Shown here piece by piece: positions 14,547-21,518 of a DNA stretch of 27,018 nt; the first letter of the stretch is position 1, and every line of letters begins with the position of its first letter. Location: contig JAJRAL010000050.1 of NCBI GenBank assembly GCA_028679935.1, forward strand, positions 1 to 27,018, given 5' to 3'. The DNA comes from Methanomassiliicoccales archaeon (GTDB taxonomy: Archaea; Thermoplasmatota; Thermoplasmata; Methanomassiliicoccales; UBA472). The position numbers were made by a program, and so were the translations under genes. Under the pieces are notes generated by a model. The model was not told the DNA's origin. It did no database searches and was given only the letters and a program-made list of their open reading frames with translations.

Positions 14547-15860
14547 ATGGGGTCGGAGCGCAAGAGGGTCGGTCTGATATCAGTTAGCGAAGACGTCTCA
14601 GAGATCGAGGAGCTTGCCTCGGCGGCCGGATATACGGTCGCTTTTGAGATTGTTCAGAGGCGGGACCGGCCTGACCCTTCCACCTTTGTCGGAAAGGGCA
14701 AGCTCGATGAGGTCTCCGGGCTGTTGGATAAACTGACCATTGACGGACTCCTGATCAACGGATACCTCAGGCCCTCTCAGCACTACAACCTTGAGAACAC
14801 CCTCAAGGTCGAGTGCATGGACAGGGTCCGGCTCGTTCTCAACATATTCGCGACCCGAGCGTCGTCGCGCGAGTCGATCCTCCAGGTCGAGCGTGCGAAG
14901 CTGGAGTACGAAACGCCGCTGCTCAAGGAATGGATTCACTCCGCGAAAATGGGGGAACACCCCGGTTTCCTAAGCGGTGGCGAGTACGCCGTCGATGTCT
15001 ATTATGACATGACAAAGAAAAGAATAAGGAAGATAGATGAAGAGTTGGAAAGGCTCAGGTCAACCTCTGATTTGAGGAGGAGGCAGAGGAAGCGAAAGGG
15101 CGTGAGCCTTGTGAGTCTTGCGGGCTATACGAACGCGGGGAAGTCATCATTGATGAATGCTTTGACTAAGGGGGACGTGTACGTCGGTCCTACCGTCTTC
15201 TCGACGCTCACTACCACCACCAGAAGACTGAGGAATGGAGGAGGAGGGGAGATTCTCGTCACTGACACGATTGGCTTCTTCCACGATCTGCCCACCTTCG
15301 TCATCGAATCGTTCAAGACAACTATAGATGAGATATATCTGGCTGATTTCATCCTCCTGATTGTCGATTCCTCCGAGAACGACGAAACGATTGAGATGAA
15401 GCTACGAGCTTCGGCGTCGATTCTCCAACCCGAGGTCGAGGCCGACCGCATACTCCTGGTCATGAACAAGGTGGACCGGAGGGACGAGACTCGCGGCAGA
15501 GGGTCCGAGTCGCTACGACAGATAATCGGCTTCAGCGGACTCGTCTGGACCTCGGCGACCACCGGGGAAGGCCTCGACGAGCTTCTATCGGTCATTCACC
15601 AGAGGTTTTCGTACCCGAATCTGGTGCGGATATCGCTCGCGGAAGGCCCCGAATCCGAGAAGGTGATCTCGCGATTGTACGGCATCGCCGAGATTGGGTC
15701 GGTGTCGAGGAAAGAACGGATCGAGATCATCGCGGCCCTCAGGGAGAAGGATCTCAAAAGGGTGGAGGGTTGGGTCCGCGAAGCCTCCGGCACGTTCAGA
15801 ATCGAGGACGGGCGGGAAGGTGGGCGTGAGGCCGTGGACGCAACGTCCCCCGACGCCTAG
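14547..15860 (+). CDS. hflX: GTP-binding protein HflX
   Basis: A 437-residue GTPase that binds ribosomes; bacterial relatives split stalled or stressed 70S particles. The N-terminal HflX domain has the DPSTFVGKGKLDE segment (43-55) and a helical linker (about 105-185). The G domain shows G1 GYTNAGKSS (193-201), G2 FSTLTTTTRR, G3 DTIGFFHDLP from residue 240, G4 NKVD (307-310) and G5 TSATTGEG. A GTG at 14544 precedes the chosen ATG, which has the better-spaced AAGGA. Composition is unlike its neighbours: a 60-nt stretch (15001-15060) is about 35 percent GC by hand count. It sits between two inverted origin-box clusters. The last 30 residues are charged and look poorly conserved. Confidence 0.93.
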   Translation: MGSERKRVGLISVSEDVSEIEELASAAGYTVAFEIVQRRDRPDPSTFVGKGKLDEVSGLLDKLTIDGLLINGYLRPSQHYNLENTLKVECMDRVRLVLNIFATRASSRESILQVERAKLEYETPLLKEWIHSAKMGEHPGFLSGGEYAVDVYYDMTKKRIRKIDEELERLRSTSDLRRRQRKRKGVSLVSLAGYTNAGKSSLMNALTKGDVYVGPTVFSTLTTTTRRLRNGGGGEILVTDTIGFFHDLPTFVIESFKTTIDEIYLADFILLIVDSSENDETIEMKLRASASILQPEVEADRILLVMNKVDRRDETRGRGSESLRQIIGFSGLVWTSATTGEGLDELLSVIHQRFSYPNLVRISLAEGPESEKVISRLYGIAEIGSVSRKERIEIIAALREKDLKRVEGWVREASGTFRIEDGREGGREAVDATSPDA

Positions 15861-15861
15861 G

Positions 15862-15888
15862 GTTCCACCGGAAATGAGGGGGTGGGGG
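15862..15888 (+). repeat. Origin Recognition Box C
   Basis: GTTCCACCGGAAATGAGG followed by further Gs, T and five Gs, starting at the hflX stop codon. A strong ORB match oriented to the right. Confidence 0.75.
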
Positions 15889-15943
15889 TCTAGTGCCGAC
15901 CCCCCCGGGACTCGAAGAATCGCCCAATGGATGCGCGGGCCGC

Positions 15944-15970
15944 GATAAAAGTAAGCTTCTTGTATCAAAG
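15944..15970 (+). promoter_or_regulatory. AT-rich patch: cdc6 TATA box and possible unwinding element
   Basis: GATAAAAGTAAGC and CTTGTATCAAAG lie in an otherwise very GC-rich gap between boxes C and D. GATAAAAG would start cdc6 transcription near 15974, giving a leader of about 75 nt that contains two boxes. The same stretch could melt during origin opening. Confidence 0.45.
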
Positions 15971-15977
15971 CGCCGCT

Positions 15978-16000
15978 CTTCCACTGCAACCGGCCGGGGG
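15978..16000 (+). repeat. Degenerate Origin Recognition Box E
   Basis: CTTCCACTGCAACCGGCC followed by GGGGG. The left half-site and G-run fit the ORB pattern, but the right half-site GGAA is missing, so this may be a decayed copy or chance. Confidence 0.35.
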
Positions 16001-16008
16001 CAATGCCC

Positions 16009-16036
16009 GTTTTCCACCGGAAACGATGGGGTCGGG
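16009..16036 (+). repeat. Origin Recognition Box D
   Basis: GTTTTCCACCGGAAACGATG followed by GGGTCGGG, a full ORB match oriented to the right. It ends 12 nt before the cdc6 ATG, so initiator binding here would also block cdc6 expression. Confidence 0.8.
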
Positions 16037-16048
16037 CTCATTACGGGG

Positions 16049-17308
16049 ATGGTTTCAGTGGGGGAGAAGGATTCGGAAGAGAACGTGTTCCAGCAGTACC
16101 TCAAAGGCAAGGGGATTTTCCGGCGCAACCGCGAGATCTTGCGACCATCGTACATCCCCGACGAGCTGCCGCACCGGCGGGCGGAGATCAGTCAGCTTGC
16201 CTCGATCATGGTCACCGCCCTCAAGGGCGAGCGGCCCTCCAACGTCCTCATCTTCGGCAAGACCGGGACGGGGAAGACGGCCTCGGTGAAGTTCCTCGGC
16301 AACGAGATCAAGAAGGCCGAGACGCAGGACAACAAGGTCGTCTTCATCTACATGAACTGCGAGATCGTCGACACGCCTTACAGCGTGCTGCAGAACATCG
16401 GCAACCAGTTCATCGAGGATTTCGACCAGAGAATCCCGTTCACAGGGTGGTCGACGGAGCGGGTCTACAACATCCTTCGCGAGAAGATCGACGAGCAGCA
16501 GCGCGTGGTGATCATCGTCCTCGACGAGATAGACAAGCTCGTCTACAAGAGCGGCGACGACGTGATCTACCACCTTTCGAAGATCAACGATGATTTGAAG
16601 AACGCGCGCGTCTCGCTCATCGGCATATCCAACGACCTCAAGTTCACCGAGTTCCTCGACCCACGCGTCAAGAGCCGCCTCGGCGAGGAGAAGATGGTCT
16701 TCGCCCCATACAACGCGGAACAGCTGCAGGACATCCTGAACCAGAGGGCGAGGCTCGCCTTCGACGAGGGCGCCTTGGATGCCTCGGTCATCCCGCTCTG
16801 CGCGGCGCTCGCGGCGCAGGAGCACGGTGATGCCAGGCGGGCCTTGGATCTGCTCAGGATCGCGGCGGAGACAGCGGAGAGGGGCAACGAGGAGAGGATC
16901 ACGGAGGCGCACGTCTACAAGGCGAAGAACAAGATCGAGCTCGACTGCGTCACCGAGGCGGTCAAGACGCTCCCGACGCAGTCAAAGCTCGTCCTCCTCT
17001 CGATAATCATCAACGAGGAGAAGAACAACGGGCGCCTGACGACCGGCGACGTCTATGGGACCTATCGCGAGATGAGCAAGGTGGTCGGCCTCACCTCCCT
17101 GACGCAGCGCCGAGTCACCGACCTCATATCCGAGCTGGACATGCTCGGGATCATCCACGCGAGGGTGAAGTCCTTCGGCCGCGGCGGCCGCACCAAGGAG
17201 ATCGAGTCGTCCGTGCCAATCGAGGAGACGAAGAGGACGCTCGAAGAGGACGAGACGCTGCAGGTGCTGAAGAACTACCGGCCGAAGACCCAGACGACAC
17301 TAATGTGA
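16049..17308 (+). CDS. cdc6: Origin initiator Orc1/Cdc6
   Basis: A 419-residue AAA+ initiator that binds origin boxes and helps load the MCM helicase. Walker A GKTGTGKT is at residues 70-77, Walker B IIVLDEID at 155-162, sensor 1 in IGISND near 191-196, and the sensor 2 region in HGDARRALDLLR. The C-terminal third is a winged helix (LTQRRVTDLISELDMLGIIHARVKSFGRGG). The frame is open to 15893, but there is no start codon between the predicted transcription start (about 15974) and the ATG at 16049. A GTG at 16058 is an alternative. Origin boxes C and D directly upstream suggest autoregulation. It is convergent with the signal peptidase gene, 1 nt apart. Confidence 0.95.
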   Translation: MVSVGEKDSEENVFQQYLKGKGIFRRNREILRPSYIPDELPHRRAEISQLASIMVTALKGERPSNVLIFGKTGTGKTASVKFLGNEIKKAETQDNKVVFIYMNCEIVDTPYSVLQNIGNQFIEDFDQRIPFTGWSTERVYNILREKIDEQQRVVIIVLDEIDKLVYKSGDDVIYHLSKINDDLKNARVSLIGISNDLKFTEFLDPRVKSRLGEEKMVFAPYNAEQLQDILNQRARLAFDEGALDASVIPLCAALAAQEHGDARRALDLLRIAAETAERGNEERITEAHVYKAKNKIELDCVTEAVKTLPTQSKLVLLSIIINEEKNNGRLTTGDVYGTYREMSKVVGLTSLTQRRVTDLISELDMLGIIHARVKSFGRGGRTKEIESSVPIEETKRTLEEDETLQVLKNYRPKTQTTLM

Positions 17309-17309
17309 G

Positions 17310-18437
17310 TCAGCGTTTTCTCTTCTTCTTGTTCTTGCCCTGCTGCTTTCCCTTCTGCGATTCCTTCGAGGACGGCTGTTGGGCATTCTTCTCGATCTTC
17401 GGTTCTGCCTTCGCCTTGGGCTGTTCCGGCGGGGGTTCGGCCTTCGCCTGAGCCTCCTCCTTTGCCTCCGGTTTCGGCGCCTCCTCGGCCTTTGCGCCCA
17501 AGTGCAGCCTGCGCCTCGCCCCGCCCCAGAAGTCGATGCCCTTCCGTTCCAGGACGTAGCCGACGACGTCGATCAAGATCGGCACGCCGATGATCAGGCC
17601 GATGGCGATGAAGAGGTCGGTCTTGCTGTTCTCCGGGACCGAGGTGGGCGTGGGGCCGCTGATCCAGAGCTTCAACAGGCCGAACCATGGTATCTCGCCC
17701 CTCGCGACCCCATCGATCCATTCCAGCTTGACCGGTGACCAGGTCGAGGAGAACCCCTGGTCGATGGCGCCGTCGTTGTTGTCTCCCAGCGTGATGAGCC
17801 CATCGACCAATGTGAATGAGGGGTCGTGGGACCGCTGGGTGTCATAGGCGCTGATAATCTGGTTGAGGTTGATGTTCACCGTAACGTGATTGTAGCCGAT
17901 GTTGGTCAGGGTCACGACCGACTTGAGGTTGTACCACGTCTTCGGGCCGCTCGACACCCCCCACATTGTCTGCGGGAGGTCCTTGAGCACCGGGATATCG
18001 AAGCTGTGTCCCGTTTCGTTGAAGTGCACCAGGCAGAGGGCGCGGTGGATGATCGGGGTCTTCGATGTGCTACCGAGCGGGCGGTAGATAACTACGTCCC
18101 CATACTCGCCATACGTCATGTACTCCGAGCCCGGGGCGAACGATTTGGCGTAGGCGCTCGAGTAAGCGTTCAGATATGGAGTGACCTCGCCCATGCTTGA
18201 GATCCTCTTCTGGATGACAAGATCCCCGGTGTCGATGACGCCGATGTAGGACACCGTGTCCGAGTGCTGCATGCTGCTCGACTCGACCACGACCAGTGGG
18301 GGCCAGCTGCCGCTGTAGACCAGGAGCCCGGCAAGGATGAGGAAGACGATCAGGACGGCGATGATCACCACTTTGAACTTCTTGACCACCGCGAGGACAC
18401 GCTGCGTCGTCGAGGACACGGCCAGTTGAACGCCCAT
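17310..18437 (-). CDS. Type I signal peptidase (S26B) with insertions and a long charged tail
   Basis: A membrane protease cutting signal peptides outside the cytoplasm, 375 residues, about twice the usual archaeal length. Residues 21-41 form an anchor, Ser55 in ESSSMQ is the nucleophile, His131 in PIIHRA the partner (the archaeal Ser-His type), and GDNNDGAID (218-226) supplies the acidic residue. The family signature strands DTGDLVIQKR and YGDVVIYRP are clear. About 30 residues are inserted between those two strands and about 80 between His131 and GDNN. A second helix lies at 273-296, followed by a 60-residue tail rich in Lys, Glu, Ala and Pro, ending in a run of Lys and Arg. A TATA box at 18441-18450 is too near the ATG at 18437; a GTG at 18419 may be the true leaderless start. 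Confidence 0.85.
   Translation of the reverse strand: MGVQLAVSSTTQRVLAVVKKFKVVIIAVLIVFLILAGLLVYSGSWPPLVVVESSSMQHSDTVSYIGVIDTGDLVIQKRISSMGEVTPYLNAYSSAYAKSFAPGSEYMTYGEYGDVVIYRPLGSTSKTPIIHRALCLVHFNETGHSFDIPVLKDLPQTMWGVSSGPKTWYNLKSVVTLTNIGYNHVTVNINLNQIISAYDTQRSHDPSFTLVDGLITLGDNNDGAIDQGFSSTWSPVKLEWIDGVARGEIPWFGLLKLWISGPTPTSVPENSKTDLFIAIGLIIGVPILIDVVGYVLERKGIDFWGGARRRLHLGAKAEEAPKPEAKEEAQAKAEPPPEQPKAKAEPKIEKNAQQPSSKESQKGKQQGKNKKKRKR
17312..17350 (+). terminator. T-rich tract after cdc6
   Basis: Directly after the cdc6 stop codon the plus strand reads GTTTTCTCTTCTTCTTGTTC and remains pyrimidine-rich. This could end cdc6 transcripts. It is at the same time the antisense of the Lys-rich end of the signal peptidase gene. 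Confidence 0.4.
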
Positions 18438-18440
18438 CGT

Positions 18441-18450
18441 GCTATTTAAC
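18441..18450 (-). promoter_or_regulatory. TATA box of the signal peptidase gene
   Basis: GTTAAATAGC on the minus strand, nearly identical to the htpX TATA box. The 26-nt rule places transcription start at about 18419, exactly at an in-frame GTG. Confidence 0.55.
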
Positions 18451-18506
18451 TCATCGTCGCATGGTGCTCTCGGGATGCCCTCGCGGAGACGTACCAGTCG
18501 GCACAA

Positions 18507-18516
18507 CGTATTTGAG
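18507..18516 (+). promoter_or_regulatory. TATA-like element of the dCMP deaminase gene
   Basis: CGTATTTGAG is centred about 28 nt before the ATG at 18540, predicting a leaderless message. Confidence 0.45.
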
Positions 18517-18539
18517 GCGCCGAGGGCCTGACTCCTCGG

Positions 18540-19007
18540 ATGAACCGGCCTGACAACGACACGTACTTCATGCGCATGGCCGAGCTGGTCTCGACCCGGT
18601 CGACCTGCCTAAGGAGACAGGTCGGCGCGGTCGTGGTCAAGGAGAAGCGCGTCCTCACCACCGGTTACAACGGCGCTCCGAAAGGCCTGAGGCACTGCGA
18701 GGAGGTCGGGTGCGTGAGGGAGCAGAACCAGGTCGAATCGGGCACCCGGCACGAGCTCTGCCGCGGAGTGCACGCCGAGCAGAACGCGGTCATCCAGGCC
18801 GCCTACTTCGGGGTCAGCATCAAGGACGCCTCGATATACACGACGAACTTCCCCTGCGTCCTCTGTGCCAAGATCATCATCAACGCGGGCATCCGTGAGG
18901 TCGTCTTCAAGGACGAGTACGTAGACGAGCTCTCGCACAGCATTCTCAAGGAGAGCGGTGTGACGGTGAGACGCGTCCCGGCTCCAAAGGATGCACCGGA
19001 ACGCTAG
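18540..19007 (+). CDS. dCMP (deoxycytidylate) deaminase family protein
   Basis: A 155-residue zinc enzyme that deaminates dCMP to dUMP, feeding thymidylate synthesis. Catalytic HAE is at residues 78-80 and the zinc PCVLC at 105-109. The [17 protein letters not shown] stretch (42-58) and [13 protein letters not shown] are typical of the dCMP rather than the free-cytidine branch. Extra Cys and His residues (Cys53, Cys58, His71, Cys74) could form the second zinc site known in some members. The ATG at 18540 is within 2-3 nt of the predicted transcription start. It lies upstream of the ATP synthase operon, which has its own promoter. Confidence 0.9.
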   Translation: MNRPDNDTYFMRMAELVSTRSTCLRRQVGAVVVKEKRVLTTGYNGAPKGLRHCEEVGCVREQNQVESGTRHELCRGVHAEQNAVIQAAYFGVSIKDASIYTTNFPCVLCAKIIINAGIREVVFKDEYVDELSHSILKESGVTVRRVPAPKDAPER

Positions 19008-19094
19008 GTCGAGGCGTTGCTCAATCCTTGGCGCACCCCCGGCTTCCAGGGTTCTCAATCGTTTAGCCTGGACACGGAGGCGCACGCCCCGTAG

Positions 19095-19120
19095 CATATT
19101 TATATGCACAATATATTCCC
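19095..19120 (+). promoter_or_regulatory. Tandem TATA boxes of the ATP synthase operon
   Basis: GCATATTTATATGC (palindromic) is followed directly by ACAATATATTCC. The first predicts a start near 19129, giving a short leader with AGGGGAT; the second predicts a start near 19140, practically at the GTG at 19143. Two such elements suggest strong or dual initiation for this operon. Confidence 0.65.
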
Positions 19121-19142
19121 GCAACCCTTAGGGGATGTGCCT

Positions 19143-19475
19143 GTGAGTAGGGCCGAGACGCTTCTGAAAGTTAAAGAGGCCGAAGCGGAGGCGAAGAAAA
19201 TCGTCTCGCAGGCCGAAGACAAGGCGAAGGCCACCGCGGCAGCGGCGCGCAAGGAGGCCGTCCGGATCGTTCAGGAGGCTGACGAGAAGGGCAAGGCGGC
19301 GTACGATTCGGCCTACGCGGCCGAGAAAGCGAAGATAGCCGCCGAGCGCGAGACTATCGTCAAGAAAGGAGCGGAGGAAGCCGAGCGGCTCAAGGCCAAA
19401 GCGCGGACGAACGTCCCCAAGGCGGATGCGTATCTCTTGGAGAGATTCGAGAGGACTGTAGATGCTTCTCCCTGA
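19143..19475 (+). CDS. ahaH: A-type ATP synthase subunit H (peripheral stalk)
   Basis: A 110-residue, almost wholly helical protein rich in Ala, Glu and Lys, with right-handed-coiled-coil-like spacing (VKEAEAEAKKIVSQAEDKAK), as expected for subunit H, which pairs with E to form the peripheral stalks. The GTG at 19143 is preferred: AGGGGAT lies 6-8 nt upstream, while the ATG at 19104 is inside the TATA region. It is the first gene of the operon and overlaps subunit I by 14 nt. Confidence 0.88.
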   Translation: MSRAETLLKVKEAEAEAKKIVSQAEDKAKATAAAARKEAVRIVQEADEKGKAAYDSAYAAEKAKIAAERETIVKKGAEEAERLKAKARTNVPKADAYLLERFERTVDASP

Positions 19476-21513
19476 GCAGATGACGAAGATCCTCATAGTG
19501 GGATCGAAGGACAAGCTCAAGGAAACCATCGACGAGCTCTACAGACTCGAGGAGGTCCATCCCATAGATTTCTCGGCGGAGGAAGAAGGCTTCACCCTAG
19601 GCACGCCTCTTCCAGACGCCTCCGAAACCTCCCAACGACTGCTGAAGCTTCGGGCGGTGAGCAAGGACCTGGCGGTCGAAGACAGGCTCATCAAGCAGAA
19701 GATCGAGACCGAGCAGATCCACAAAGAGATAGATGACGCCCTCGTGATGCTGGAAGCGGAGATCCGCGGCGCGGTCGAGACGAGGGACCAGATACAGATA
19801 AGAAAGCACGACCTGGAGGGCAGCAAGAGGTTGCTGGAGCCCTTCGTTCCCCTCGGAATAGGCCTTGACCTCTACCGAGGCTACGAGTCGATCGTCGTAT
19901 TCACCGGAACCGTGAGGATGGACCCTGAGCCAGTGCTCCGCGAGTCCATTCACGACTACGAGCTCTTCATGAGCGAGGACGGCAAGTTCGTCGCCCTCTT
20001 CGTCGCGAAGGCAGAGGCGGCCGAGGCCCAGCGTGTGCTCGTTCAGGCTGGTTTCTCGGAAGTCCAGGTCCCTCCCGGGAAGGGGAACCCGGAAGATGCG
20101 ATCAGATCGATCGACACGGAGATAGAAGTGCTTGACAAGGCGCTCGCCGACGCTGAGGGAAAGGTCGCCAAGCTCCGCGAAAAGCATGAGGCGTTCATCC
20201 TCGCCTCCAACGAGGAACTGACGATCGAGATCGAGAAAGCGGAATTCCCTCTCAGGGCCGGAGCGACCGCGCATGCCTTCGTGGTGGATGCGTGGGTGCC
20301 TTCAGGGTCCCTCGACGTAGTGGTCAAGGCAATCTCCGCGAGGCTGGGGGACGATATCCACGTGGAAGTGGTGGAGGACCGCGTCCCGAGGAAGGAACAC
20401 GTGCATGCCGAGGAGGCGGGGGTGGGAGTGGCCGAGGAGCATGTCAAGCAAGAGCCCCCTGTCAAGCTCGGCACGAAGAAACCCGTTGGCATGTTCACGT
20501 ATCTGACCGAGCTGATCTCGGTGCCCAAGTACAACGAGATCGACCCCACGAACGTCCTCGCGATAACATTCCCCTTGTTCTTCGGCCTCATGGTAGGCGA
20601 CTTGGCCTATGGCATTGGATTCATGATCCTCGGATACATAGGCCTGAGGCACGTCCGGAGCGCCGAATGGAAGACCATATCCACGATGCTGCTCTTTGGA
20701 GGCATCTGGGCCACGATCTTCGGGTTATTCCTGTTCGGCGAAGCGTTCGGCTTGCACTTCGCCCCGCAGTGGGCGGCTGGCGCCTCGCACATTGACTATC
20801 CGTATGGAGACGAGCTTTCCTGGTCGTCGATGCTGCAGTACAACCTGCCCACGAACTTCTACGGGATTCCTCTGGGGATCTACAGCAAGCTCAGCAACGT
20901 CAAGATACTCCTCTACATAGCTGTCTGGATCGGCATCATCCATCTGTTCATCGGATACGGCCTCGGGTTCTTCAACGAGAGCATGAGGCACGGTTTCAAG
21001 CACGCGATCATGCACAAGTTCTCCTGGATCCTGATACTCCTCGGAGGCTCGTTCCTCCTCCTCTACGTCATCGACCTGCTGATCCTGAACCTTCCAGTTG
21101 GGTTCACGGACCCGAGGCTCCTGCTCGGTCTCGCCTTCTTGATACCGGGCATCGTCATAGCGTTCATCGGAGAAGGGGGACAGTCCATCCTCGAGCTCCC
21201 CGGCCTCATGAGCAACGCCATTTCCTACACCAGGCTTGCCGCCATCGGCATGGCGAAGGCGGGCATGGCCCTGGCGTTCAACATGATAGCGATAGAGATG
21301 CTGGCGTCCGCGGGCGGAGCGATGCTCATATTCGGCATCGTGGTCTTCGCCCTGGGGCATCTGACGATATTCGTGCTCGCGGTCCTGTCCGCAGGACTGC
21401 ACTCTGTTAGGCTCCATTATGTCGAATTGTTTACGAAATTCTACAGTGGAGGCGGATCGAAGTTCGATCCGCTAAGGATCGTGAGGAAGTATACAGCGGA
21501 GAAAGAAAGGTGA
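19462..21513 (+). CDS. ahaI: A-type ATP synthase subunit I (a-subunit type stator)
   Basis: A 683-residue membrane stator subunit forming the ion half-channels. Residues 1-350 are the cytoplasmic arm with long helices (about 65-110 and 215-255); a charged linker with EEAGVGVAEEHVK follows. From about 365 to the end there are roughly seven to eight transmembrane helices. The essential arginine lies in AISYTRLAAIGMA, and the C-terminus has the family ending LHSVRLHYVELFTKFYSGGG. The ATG at 19462 gives the usual short MLLPEQMTK opening. Confidence 0.95.
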   Translation: MLLPEQMTKILIVGSKDKLKETIDELYRLEEVHPIDFSAEEEGFTLGTPLPDASETSQRLLKLRAVSKDLAVEDRLIKQKIETEQIHKEIDDALVMLEAEIRGAVETRDQIQIRKHDLEGSKRLLEPFVPLGIGLDLYRGYESIVVFTGTVRMDPEPVLRESIHDYELFMSEDGKFVALFVAKAEAAEAQRVLVQAGFSEVQVPPGKGNPEDAIRSIDTEIEVLDKALADAEGKVAKLREKHEAFILASNEELTIEIEKAEFPLRAGATAHAFVVDAWVPSGSLDVVVKAISARLGDDIHVEVVEDRVPRKEHVHAEEAGVGVAEEHVKQEPPVKLGTKKPVGMFTYLTELISVPKYNEIDPTNVLAITFPLFFGLMVGDLAYGIGFMILGYIGLRHVRSAEWKTISTMLLFGGIWATIFGLFLFGEAFGLHFAPQWAAGASHIDYPYGDELSWSSMLQYNLPTNFYGIPLGIYSKLSNVKILLYIAVWIGIIHLFIGYGLGFFNESMRHGFKHAIMHKFSWILILLGGSFLLLYVIDLLILNLPVGFTDPRLLLGLAFLIPGIVIAFIGEGGQSILELPGLMSNAISYTRLAAIGMAKAGMALAFNMIAIEMLASAGGAMLIFGIVVFALGHLTIFVLAVLSAGLHSVRLHYVELFTKFYSGGGSKFDPLRIVRKYTAEKER

Positions 21514-21518
21514 GAAGA

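Larger units (their letters stand above)
14432..16048. other. Predicted replication origin region with Origin Recognition Boxes, containing hflX
   Basis: Two intergenic segments, 14423-14546 and 15861-16048, flank hflX and carry five copies of an inverted repeat of the TTCC-3nt-GGAA type, mostly followed by a G-run. That is the design of archaeal Origin Recognition Boxes bound by Orc1/Cdc6, and the cdc6 gene follows at once. The two clusters have opposite orientation, G-runs pointing away from hflX. Short AT-rich stretches at 15944-15970 and, inside hflX, around 15000-15060 are candidate unwinding elements. Motif and context are seen directly; origin function is inferred. Confidence 0.75.

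Noticed and set aside
14481..16036. Repeated TTCCACCGGAA elements considered as CRISPR or insertion-sequence ends
   Set aside because: Copies are unevenly spaced, differently oriented, have no spacers or transposase, and match origin boxes with a G-run next to cdc6.
19008..19094. Possible small RNA gene in the gap before the ATP synthase operon
   Set aside because: No convincing stem pairing, promoter or conserved RNA motif could be seen; only the operon's TATA elements at its right end are supported.
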